Shown here piece after piece: positions 8,444 to 14,298 of a stretch of 33,812 nucleotides of DNA. This DNA is from Planctomycetota bacterium (GTDB lineage: Bacteria; Planctomycetota; Phycisphaerae; Phycisphaerales; UBA1924). Both the position numbers and the translations under genes were made by a program. Numbering within the stretch: position 1 is the first letter of the stretch; each line of letters opens with the position of its first letter. The notes under the pieces were generated by a model, which made no database searches, was not told where the DNA came from, and worked only from the letters and a program-made list of their open reading frames with translations. The DNA lies in the NCBI GenBank assembly GCA_003696675.1, contig RFGH01000166.1:1-33812 (forward strand), in the 5' to 3' direction.

Positions 8444-8871
8444 GCATCATCCCGCGTGCGGAGGTGCCGCGTGCAGCACATTCGTGCTGCTGCAGGCTTT
8501 CCTCCGGAGGTGATCCGGGCCTGTGTCACGCCGCGCATCCGGTTGCTGGCCGAGAAACCCCCGGCTTTCTCGATCGAGAACGCGGCGGAAATCGAACACC
8601 CCGCACGCGAGCACAACACGGTTGTCTCGACCAACCATCAAACCTCGCGGTGCGCATCGATCCGCACGATCGCCCGCTTGGCTACGGAGACCGGGCCGAT
8701 CGACCGGGCAGCGTCCCGCCACGGTCGTCGAAGACCGGTGATGATCTGCTGAACAAGGGAGTATTCTGCCTGGCTGACGATCCCAGCCAAGGAGAGCAAC
8801 CCGATCGTGATGCGGATTCTGGACACGGCACGGGCGTCCTTGCGGACGGTGCGATGTGGTTAGTCGTTTGA
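8444..8871. other. 428-bp gap with nested inverted repeats; possible structured RNA
   Basis: No open frame here reads as a convincing protein. Several perfect inverted repeats occur close together: GCAGCAC / GTGCTGC around ATTC (8473-8490), the palindrome CCTCCGGAGG (8501-8510), an outer pair CGCCGCG / CGCGGCG (8529-8535 with 8581-8587), and inside it CGAGAAA / TTTCTCG (8551-8557 with 8566-8572), which competes with TCTCGATCGAGA (8568-8579). A weaker GGCTG / CAGCC pair lies near 8770-8790. GGAGGTGATCC at 8506-8516 is a perfect match to the anti-Shine-Dalgarno tail of 16S rRNA. I recognise no known RNA family. Confidence 0.4.
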
Positions 8872-9654
8872 TCAGATCGCCAGCGAGGCGAGAGAGTTCA
8901 GCCCCACCGGCTCCCGCGTGTGGAACGGCTCGCCCGCGTCTGTCCCGATCCGCGACCCGAAGTACACCGCCGAAGCCGCAACCCAGTCCACCACCTTGCG
9001 GTTCTTCTCCGGCAGCACGAACTGTGTGTGGTACGCCCGGATCGCGTCGATCTTGGTATCCACGCAGCCGGTGATGTCGAACACGAAGCTTGGGTCGGCC
9101 ACCCAGCGCAGGTGCGTGGCGTAGTAGTAGAACAGCCACTTGGGATGGCAGGGGCGGGTCTGCTTTCCACCGTCCTCGACGCCGGGGCCTTCGAGCGTCG
9201 CGCCGGTCCACAGGTCGACCGGCGCGGGCATGGTGATCTTGCTCAGCTTGCTGTCGAACCGCGCGTCCTCGACGATCCGCGTCACCGCCCGGTGGTCGGG
9301 GTGGGCGTCGACGGGGTAGGTCGTGAAGACCATGTCCGCCTGCCACGCGCGGAACACGGCCGCCGTGCGGTGCCGGGCCTCCAGCGTGTGCTGGACTTCG
9401 CGGTTGGTCAGCCCGAGCAGCATCCGCGTGATCGGCACAGAGCCGGGGTGCTCGGCCGGGTCGGGCGAGAGGATCTTTGTGGCCGCGGCCGTCTCGGCCT
9501 TGCGGATCTCGGGGCTGCCCAGCGGCGTCGGCTCGCCGTTGGTCATGTCCAGCAGCAGCAGGTGGTGCCCTTGGCTGGCGAGCCGGGCGATCGTGCCGCC
9601 CATGCCGAGTTCCTGATCGTCCGGATGCGGGCCGACGACGACGATGCGGGCCAT
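8872..9654 (-). CDS. PIG-L/LmbE family zinc deacetylase
   Basis: A 260-residue metal-dependent N-deacetylase-type enzyme. The zinc-binding opening motif PHPDDQELGMGG is at residues 9-20, and the second motif DAHPDHRAVTRIV lies in the middle, together giving the His/Asp ligands of the family. Family members remove acetyl groups from N-acetylglucosamine-type substrates, as in mycothiol, bacillithiol (BshB) and GPI-anchor synthesis. The ATG at 9654 is preferred because GAGGTG lies 4 bases upstream; a TTG five codons earlier would place the ribosome-binding site inside the gene. A gene with BshC-like patterns lies about 22 kb away, so a thiol role is conceivable but unproven. It lies 26 bases downstream of a lipoprotein gene on the same strand. 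Confidence 0.9.
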   Translation of the reverse strand: MARIVVVGPHPDDQELGMGGTIARLASQGHHLLLLDMTNGEPTPLGSPEIRKAETAAATKILSPDPAEHPGSVPITRMLLGLTNREVQHTLEARHRTAAVFRAWQADMVFTTYPVDAHPDHRAVTRIVEDARFDSKLSKITMPAPVDLWTGATLEGPGVEDGGKQTRPCHPKWLFYYYATHLRWVADPSFVFDITGCVDTKIDAIRAYHTQFVLPEKNRKVVDWVAASAVYFGSRIGTDAGEPFHTREPVGLNSLASLAI

Positions 9655-9680
9655 GCGGCACCTCGGCAAGTGGGGGGGGG

Positions 9681-10160
9681 TCAGTTGTACTTGTTCTGCA
9701 CCACGACGAACGACACCAGTTCCCGGGCGTCGCTTGGGCCGGTCTCAATCTCGACCAGCACCACGGCCGCCGGGTCCCGTTGGGCGAAGAAGCCGCCCGC
9801 ACGGAACACATCGCCGAACTCGTCGGCGAAGCCCTTGAGGTCCAGTTCCCAGGTCTCGCCCGGCTCGAAGGACTCGACCGGCATGGCGTACTGCTGATTC
9901 AGCCACATCATGCCCGGGCCGAAGGTCTCCGCGGTGGTGTTGGTCATCCGCAGCACGGTCACATCGCGGAAGACCTGCACATCGGCCGAACGCCCCCGGG
10001 GCATCGCCTCGGGATAGGCCGGTGCGGGGTCTGTGGTCAGCTGTTCCTTGAAGAGCTGGCAGCCTGTCAGGGGCACAAGCCCGGCGGCCGCCATCGCGAT
10101 GCCCAGGGTGCAGAGAACGCCCGCGCGGGGCCCGGTTTGGGTTCGGGGGTTGATCAGCAC
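9681..10160 (-). CDS. Small lipoprotein, unknown function
   Basis: About 159 residues. With the GTG start at 10160 the protein has a short Arg-containing region, a hydrophobic stretch and the lipobox VPLTGC with C34 as the lipidated residue. The mature part is a beta-rich domain (VTVLRMTNTTAETFGPGMMWLN, then ETWELDLKGF and ELVSFVVVQNKYN) that I do not recognise. The open frame goes further upstream but would overlap the opposite-strand dus gene. The start is 18 bases from the divergent dus start, leaving little room for promoters, so one of the two starts may be further inside. It probably shares a transcript with the PIG-L gene. Confidence 0.75.
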   Translation of the reverse strand: MLINPRTQTGPRAGVLCTLGIAMAAAGLVPLTGCQLFKEQLTTDPAPAYPEAMPRGRSADVQVFRDVTVLRMTNTTAETFGPGMMWLNQQYAMPVESFEPGETWELDLKGFADEFGDVFRAGGFFAQRDPAAVVLVEIETGPSDARELVSFVVVQNKYN

Positions 10161-10178
10161 GCCCCTATCGTCTGCGAG

Positions 10179-11510
10179 ATGTCGTGCCAGAGCAACAACG
10201 CGACCCCGCCTTCCTTCGCCATCGCCGAGGGGGCCCAGTCCATCGACCCGCGCCGCGTGGCCGAGGATCTGGTCAACCGCCACGGCCCCGGCGGCATGGA
10301 CCCGCGGGTCCGGGCGGTCATCCCCGATTGGGATGCCCCGTTCTTCCAGGCCGGGCTGGCGGGGTATTCCGACGCCGCCATGCGGATCATCGCCCGGCGC
10401 CACGGCTGCCCGATCTGCGTCACCGAGGCCCTGCTCGACCGCACCCTCCTCGCCGGCGGGCGGGGCTTCGCCAAGGCCGACCTGGGCGACATCGAGGACA
10501 ACATCCCCGGCGGCGAGGAGGACTACCCCCTCATCGGGCAGATCATGGGCTCCGAGCCGGCCGAGATGGCCGCCGCCGCACTGAAGATGGTCGAGCAGGG
10601 ACGACGCGGCGACAAGGAATACCGCAAGGTCGCCTACAAAGGCCAGACGCCGGATTGGTTCCGCGAGAAGCTGCGGCTGCCGGGGGGAGAGCAGCTCTCG
10701 GAGAAGGCATTGGAGATTGAGGATCAGGGATCGGATTCCCTAATGCCCAATCCCCAATCCCTCATCCCTCCCCCCCGCACCTTCGCCGCGATCGACATCA
10801 ACCTCGCCTGCCCCGTCAAAAAGATCTCCAGCAAGGCCCGCGGCGGGCACTGGCTGACCGACCCCAAGGGCGCCATCCGACTGCTCGAAGCCGTCCGCGA
10901 GGCGCTGCCCCCCGAGATCCCCGTCACCGTCAAGATGCGCCGCAGCTTCGACGACACGCCGGAGATGATCGAGAACTTCCTCAAGATCTTCGACGCCGCG
11001 TACGACATGGGCTGCGCCTGGGTCACCGTCCACGGGCGCACCGTCGAGCAGAAGTATGTCGGCCCCTCCCGCTGGGACCCCCTTCGCGAGCTGGTCCGAC
11101 GCCGCGCCGACGCCCCCGTCTTCGGCTCGGGCGATGTCTGGGATGTCAACCAGATCTTCCGCATGATCGCCTACACCGGCGTGGCCGGGGCCTCCGTCGC
11201 CCGCGGCTGCATCGGCAACCCCTGGATCTTCCGCCAGGCCCGCGACCTGCTCGAAGGGCGCGACCCCCGCCCCCCGACCATCGCCGAGCAGCGCGAGGTT
11301 CTGGAGCAGCACTTCGACCTGGCCCTGGCGTCCAACGCCGCGATGCGCCAGCCGGAGAAGCACACCGGACGCACCATGCGCAAGTTCGGCATCCGCTTCG
11401 CCGAGCACCACCCACGCGGCGAAGAGGTGCGCCAGGCATTTATCAAGGTTGAGTCGTTGGAGGATTGGCGCGGGGTACTCGACGCGTGGTACACGGGGGA
11501 TGTGGTGTGA
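10179..11510 (+). CDS. dus: tRNA-dihydrouridine synthase (Dus family) with a large insertion
   Basis: An FMN enzyme that reduces uridine to dihydrouridine in tRNA D-loops. The barrel start APFFQAGLAGYSDAAMR matches the family opening (P-hydrophobic-APMAGYTD), then IGQIMGSEPAEMA, then IDINLACPVKK with the presumed catalytic Cys at C211, VTVKMRRSFDD, VHGRTVEQKYVGPSRW, the GSGDVWD strand, and ASVARGCIGNPWIF for FMN phosphate binding. The protein is 443 residues, against about 320-350 usual. Roughly 60 extra residues lie between GSEP and IDIN and include a low-complexity repeat. The first 40 residues are also poorly conserved, so a start at 10296 is possible. The ribosome-binding site at 10179 is weak. 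The stop overlaps the next start. Confidence 0.9.
   Translation: MSCQSNNATPPSFAIAEGAQSIDPRRVAEDLVNRHGPGGMDPRVRAVIPDWDAPFFQAGLAGYSDAAMRIIARRHGCPICVTEALLDRTLLAGGRGFAKADLGDIEDNIPGGEEDYPLIGQIMGSEPAEMAAAALKMVEQGRRGDKEYRKVAYKGQTPDWFREKLRLPGGEQLSEKALEIEDQGSDSLMPNPQSLIPPPRTFAAIDINLACPVKKISSKARGGHWLTDPKGAIRLLEAVREALPPEIPVTVKMRRSFDDTPEMIENFLKIFDAAYDMGCAWVTVHGRTVEQKYVGPSRWDPLRELVRRRADAPVFGSGDVWDVNQIFRMIAYTGVAGASVARGCIGNPWIFRQARDLLEGRDPRPPTIAEQREVLEQHFDLALASNAAMRQPEKHTGRTMRKFGIRFAEHHPRGEEVRQAFIKVESLEDWRGVLDAWYTGDVV
10711..10776. repeat. Palindromic, C-run repeat inside the dus reading frame
   Basis: This segment combines an imperfect hairpin (AGGGA / TCCCT at 10726-10730 and 10737-10741, extended by GG-AT / AT-CC on each side) with a run of CAATCCC-like units. 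The minus strand holds four G-runs, opposite C-runs at 10746-10748, 10752-10755, 10759-10761 and 10766-10768, spaced by 3-4 bases, which fits a G-quadruplex pattern. It encodes the low-complexity GSDSLMPNPQSLIPPPRT stretch. It looks like an intergenic-type repeat that entered the gene in frame. Confidence 0.5.
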
Positions 11511-12070
11511 GCTTCTCCTATGAAAATCCGCTCCCGCCAGACACGCTCGCGATCTGGTGTCAGATCTTCGACCGCCAGAAAGCCTTTGCCGAGCACGCGT
11601 TCGACCAGCTCGACGACGCCGGCTTCTTCCGCGTCCTCGCCCCCGGGCTCAACTCCGTCGCCGTCATCGCCAACCATGTCGCCGGCAACCTCCGCAGCCG
11701 CTTCACCGACTTCCTCACCACCGACGGCGAGAAGCCCGACCGCGACCGAGACAGCGAGTTCGTCGCCCCCGATCCCTCGCCCGAAGCACGCGCCGAGATC
11801 ATGCGCCGGTGGGACGCGGGCTGGTCAACACTGTTCGCGACGCTCGACAGCCTGGCCCCCGCCGACCTGTCTCGCACCGTCCTGATCCGGGCCGTGCCCC
11901 ACCCCGTCCACGCGGCCGTCCTGCGCCAGCTCGACCACTACAGCTTCCATGTCGGTCAGATCAATGTCATCGCCCGCCAGATCGTCGGCACGGACCGCTG
12001 GAAGTGGTTCACACTCCCGCCCGGCGGCACCAAGGCGTTCAATGAACGCCTCATGGGCGGCCAGCCCTGA
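11507..12070 (+). CDS. DinB-like / DUF1572 family protein
   Basis: A 187-residue helical-bundle protein of the DinB/YfiT-like superfamily, closest in pattern to DUF1572. The GTG start overlaps the dus stop (GTGA), with a G-rich ribosome-binding site upstream, so translation is probably coupled to dus. The metal-site histidines of the fold are visible as H57 in VAVIANHVAGN, and H144 and H148 in LDHYSFHVGQINVIAR. The segment DRDSEF fits the conserved RDxEF of DUF1572. Superfamily members include thiol-dependent S-transferases using bacillithiol or mycothiol, but many have no known role. The function here is not assigned. Confidence 0.75.
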   Translation: MSFSYENPLPPDTLAIWCQIFDRQKAFAEHAFDQLDDAGFFRVLAPGLNSVAVIANHVAGNLRSRFTDFLTTDGEKPDRDRDSEFVAPDPSPEARAEIMRRWDAGWSTLFATLDSLAPADLSRTVLIRAVPHPVHAAVLRQLDHYSFHVGQINVIARQIVGTDRWKWFTLPPGGTKAFNERLMGGQP

Positions 12071-12083
12071 GCGACACCGCCAG

Positions 12084-12503
12084 TCAGTCCGCGACCTCGC
12101 CCGATGTCGTGTCATCGGGCGTCTCGCCTTCACCGATCATCGGCGTCCTTCCCATCATCGCCACAGCCACCGCCGCGAAGATCAGCCCGAACGCGACCGC
12201 CTCGTTCCACCGCGGGCGTTCCTTGAGCACCACCATCGCAAACACCAGGAACACGCCCAGTGTGATCGCCTCCTGCAGCACTTTCAACTGCGGCGCCGTG
12301 AAGGGCCCGCCCTGAGAGATGTGCCCGATCCGGTTCGCCGGCACCTGCAGCAGATACTCCGGGAACGCGATCAGCCACGAGATCCCGATCGCCACCGGGA
12401 TCGTCCATCCCGTCTTCTTCAGATGCCCGTACCACGCCCAGGTCATAAAGCAGTTCGAGCCGACCAGCAGCAGCACGGTGATCAGGGCCTTTGGCATGGC
12501 CAT
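12084..12503 (-). CDS. DUF486 family small inner-membrane protein
   Basis: A 139-residue protein with four hydrophobic helices, about residues 6-24, 34-52, 75-92 and 101-120. It resembles a DMT/SMR-type small transporter, and the run WAWYGHLK, ISWLIAFPEYLLQVPANRIGH and FTAPQLKVLQEAITLGVF is typical of DUF486. It lies 16 bases after dtd on the same strand and ends 13 bases from the converging DinB-like gene. The acidic C-terminal tail (GEGETPDDTTSGEVAD) is cytosolic or periplasmic and probably disordered. The transported substrate, if any, is unknown. Confidence 0.85.
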   Translation of the reverse strand: MAMPKALITVLLLVGSNCFMTWAWYGHLKKTGWTIPVAIGISWLIAFPEYLLQVPANRIGHISQGGPFTAPQLKVLQEAITLGVFLVFAMVVLKERPRWNEAVAFGLIFAAVAVAMMGRTPMIGEGETPDDTTSGEVAD

Positions 12504-12519
12504 ACATTAGTCGCGCGGC

Positions 12520-12978
12520 TCACGATCGCGGCGACTCGATCACCAGTGTCACCGGCCCGTCGTTGACCAGCTCCACCCGCATATCGCCGCCGAACACGCC
12601 CGTCTCAACCGGCGTGCCAATCTCGCGCAGCCCGTCCCGCACCCGCTCGAACAGGCGCTCCGCCTCCGGCGGCTTCATCGCGTTCATGAAGTCCGGCCGC
12701 CGCCCCTTCGCGGCCGAACCGGCCACGGTGAAGTTCGGCACCAGCAGCACCGAACCGCCCACTTCCGCCAGTCCCAGGTTCATCCTGCCCGCCCCATCCT
12801 CGAACACCCGCAGCCCGGCGATCTTTGAAGCCATCCACGCCGCATCCGCGTCGGTGTCCCGTTCCTCGACCCCGAGCAGCACCGCCAGCCCGCGACCGAC
12901 CGACCCGCCCACGCGAACCCCACCGGCTTCGTGCACCCGCACCTCCGCCCGCTCGACCCGCTGAACCACCGCCCGCAT
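12520..12978 (-). CDS. dtd: D-aminoacyl-tRNA deacylase (DTD)
   Basis: A 152-residue proofreading enzyme that removes D-amino acids and mischarged glycine from tRNA. Family patterns run throughout: MRAVVQRVERAEV at the start, SKIAGLRVFEDGAGRMNLGL, KGRRPDF and the C-terminal FGGDMRVELVNDGPVTL with the Gly-cisPro site (G141-P142). The active-site motif usually reads SQFTL; here it is P81-N-F-T-V, keeping F83 and T84 but changing the first two residues. GGGAGG lies just upstream of the ATG at 12978, which overlaps the fkbM stop by one base (TGATG), so expression is coupled. Confidence 0.92.
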   Translation of the reverse strand: MRAVVQRVERAEVRVHEAGGVRVGGSVGRGLAVLLGVEERDTDADAAWMASKIAGLRVFEDGAGRMNLGLAEVGGSVLLVPNFTVAGSAAKGRRPDFMNAMKPPEAERLFERVRDGLREIGTPVETGVFGGDMRVELVNDGPVTLVIESPRS

Positions 12979-13706
12979 CAGCCCTCCCGCGACGGGTGGG
13001 CGAACAGGAAGTTGTGCCCGTGGTCGTGCTTGCCCCGGTCGGGCGCCTGGTGCACCTCGTAGCGGAACTCCGCGATCGGCACCAGCCCGTCCTTCCACAC
13101 GCACCAGCCCCGATAGCCCAGTGATTCGAACACGGACCACAGCTCGCCCACCGGGTCGTCCTCCCGCCCGAACGCACGGTCGCACTCGACCAGCACGCCC
13201 GGCAGATCGCGTGCCAGCAGATCATGCCCCGCGCCGAAGATCGCCCGCTCGTGCCCCTCGGCGTCGCACTTGATGAAGTCGATCTTCGCAAGCCCGAACT
13301 CGTCGGCCAGCGACATCAGCGTCAGCGTCCGAACGGCGCGACGGCGCTTCACCGACGGATGGTGGGTCTCACGAAGCGTCGCCCCGTGCGACGGCCCGTC
13401 ACCGGGGATCGCCAGCTCGGCCGTCCCGTCGTGGTCACTCACCGCCCCGCGGAACACGCGGTACCGTCCGCCGTCCCCGAAAGACTTGACCAGCCGGTCG
13501 GCCAGCTCGGCCTGCGGCTCGACGCCCACCACCACGCCCCCCGCCCCGACCGCCCGACGCAGCCACCAGCTGTACGCGCCCTTGTGCGCCCCGATGTCCA
13601 CCGCCGTGCCGCCCCGCGGCACCCGACGCAGCATCTCCCGCATCTCACACGGATCGTGCGAGAAGCGATAGCGCCACGCGCGATGCATCAGCCTCAGATC
13701 GAGCAT
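12978..13706 (-). CDS. FkbM family methyltransferase
   Basis: A 242-residue SAM-dependent methyltransferase. The SAM-binding motif I is VDIGAHKGAYSWWL (residues 36-49), motif II is VVVGVEPQAELADRL, and the FkbM hallmark is IDFIKCDAEGHE (about 142-153), followed by LPGVLVECDRAFG. FkbM enzymes usually O-methylate sugars or natural products; in planctomycetes many are linked with surface glycans, but no glycan cluster is adjacent here. The start at 13706 gives a plausible helix before motif I. It is the first gene of a leftward fkbM-dtd-DUF486 set and lies divergent to a small membrane protein gene. Confidence 0.85.
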   Translation of the reverse strand: MLDLRLMHRAWRYRFSHDPCEMREMLRRVPRGGTAVDIGAHKGAYSWWLRRAVGAGGVVVGVEPQAELADRLVKSFGDGGRYRVFRGAVSDHDGTAELAIPGDGPSHGATLRETHHPSVKRRRAVRTLTLMSLADEFGLAKIDFIKCDAEGHERAIFGAGHDLLARDLPGVLVECDRAFGREDDPVGELWSVFESLGYRGWCVWKDGLVPIAEFRYEVHQAPDRGKHDHGHNFLFAHPSREG

Positions 13707-13735
13707 GGAGCCATCCTAAGCCGACGCACCAGCCC

Positions 13736-13763
13736 TTGCACGACGTCGCCGAGCCGGTATCCT
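13736..13763 (+). promoter_or_regulatory. Candidate sigma-70 promoter containing the only ACGT in the window
   Basis: TTGCAC (13736-13741), a 16-base spacer and TATCCT (13758-13763) stand just upstream of the ribosome-binding site CGGAGG (13771-13776) of the small membrane protein. The 8-base palindrome CGACGTCG (13741-13748) overlaps the last base of the -35 box and runs into the spacer. The two boxes match consensus only partly. Confidence 0.3.
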
Positions 13764-13781
13764 GTCCGCCCGGAGGTCCGC

Positions 13782-13970
13782 ATGCCCGCCTGGCTCGCGA
13801 TCGTCATCCTCGTTCTGATGGTCGCCGTAATCGGCGGATTCTTCGTGCTTATGTTCTCTCAGATGGCCGCCAAGCGAGAACGCACCGGGCGTGCCCCCGC
13901 CGCCCGACGCGCCGCGCCGGGCGGTGCGAAGGGCCGATCGACCAAGACCCGCAAACGCAAGAGCCGCTGA
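13782..13970 (+). CDS. Small single-pass membrane protein
   Basis: A 62-residue protein with one strong membrane helix at about residues 4-28 (LAIVILVLMVAVIGGFFVLMF), followed by a very basic tail rich in Arg, Lys and Ala (ending TKTRKRKSR). The tail would sit in the cytoplasm and could bind nucleic acid or acidic lipids. CGGAGG lies 5-6 bases before the ATG. The family is not recognised. The hydrophobic helix, ribosome-binding site and preceding promoter-like boxes make it a credible gene. It ends 6 bases before the converging end of the frameshifted lipoprotein region. Confidence 0.65.
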   Translation: MPAWLAIVILVLMVAVIGGFFVLMFSQMAAKRERTGRAPAARRAAPGGAKGRSTKTRKRKSR

Positions 13971-13976
13971 ACGGCC

Positions 13977-14082
13977 TCAGTCGGCGTCGATCACATACGC
14001 CGTGCCCTTGTTGCCGATCAGCCACAGCCGCGTCAGTTGCGTCATGCGATGCCGCCGGTGTGAGTCGTCCGCGTGCGCAGGG
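13977..14082 (-). pseudogene. Probable frameshifted C-terminus of the lipoprotein gene
   Basis: Downstream of the lipoprotein stop (14083-14085), the next frame reads VRDPAHADDSHRRHRM, then TQLTRLWLIGNKGTAYVIDAD and a TGA at 13977. The end is protein-like and stops 6 bases from the converging neighbour, which is typical of gene packing here. The frame also opens before the lipoprotein stop (SGWAMVRDPAH), so a single-base shift near 14095-14115 would join both parts into a protein of about 107 residues. Sequencing error or real mutation cannot be told apart from the sequence. Confidence 0.5.
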
Positions 14083-14298
14083 TCACGCACCATCGCCCAG
14101 CCCGATGTCCCATGACAACACCGCTTCATCGAACAACGGGGATTCCAGCGTCCCGGACGCAGCGACCGGGTTCGACGCGTCCAGTGTCACGCCCGGATTC
14201 TCCGTGAACCTCGTGTACCGATGCCCGACGCCGGAGCACCCCCCCAGCCACATTCCCGCGGCCAGCGCGACATACGCCAGCCAAGCCCGAGCGCTCAC
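14083..14298 (-). CDS. Small lipoprotein, apparently frameshifted
   Basis: As read, a 71-residue lipoprotein. The GTG start at 14298 overlaps the stop of the 7TM-HD gene (GTGA), indicating coupled translation. The signal peptide is followed by the lipobox MWLGGC with C21 lipidated. The mature part (YTRFTENPGVTLDASNPVAAS, then LFDEAVLSWDIG) is not recognised. The stop after GLGDGA comes soon and a likely continuation is in another frame. In many bacteria ybeY follows phoH and the 7TM-HD gene; this gene is in that place but is not YbeY. Confidence 0.55.
   Translation of the reverse strand: MSARAWLAYVALAAGMWLGGCSGVGHRYTRFTENPGVTLDASNPVAASGTLESPLFDEAVLSWDIGLGDGA

Noticed and set aside
8582-8606. 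TTCGATT on the minus strand, resembling a tRNA T-loop
   Set aside because: The flanking bases do not form a T-stem and no acceptor or anticodon arm is present.
8523-8741. Open frame starting with GTG just after GGAGGTGATCC
   Set aside because: Despite the perfect ribosome-binding sequence, the product is Arg/Ser/Pro-rich with no recognisable feature; kept only as part of the structured gap.
8638-8826. 62-codon minus-strand frame with a hydrophobic N-terminus
   Set aside because: It has a plausible GTG and a weak ribosome-binding site but no other support; too short to accept.
8447-9811. 454-codon minus-strand open frame across the PIG-L gene and the structured gap
   Set aside because: Out of frame with the PIG-L motifs and of shadow composition.
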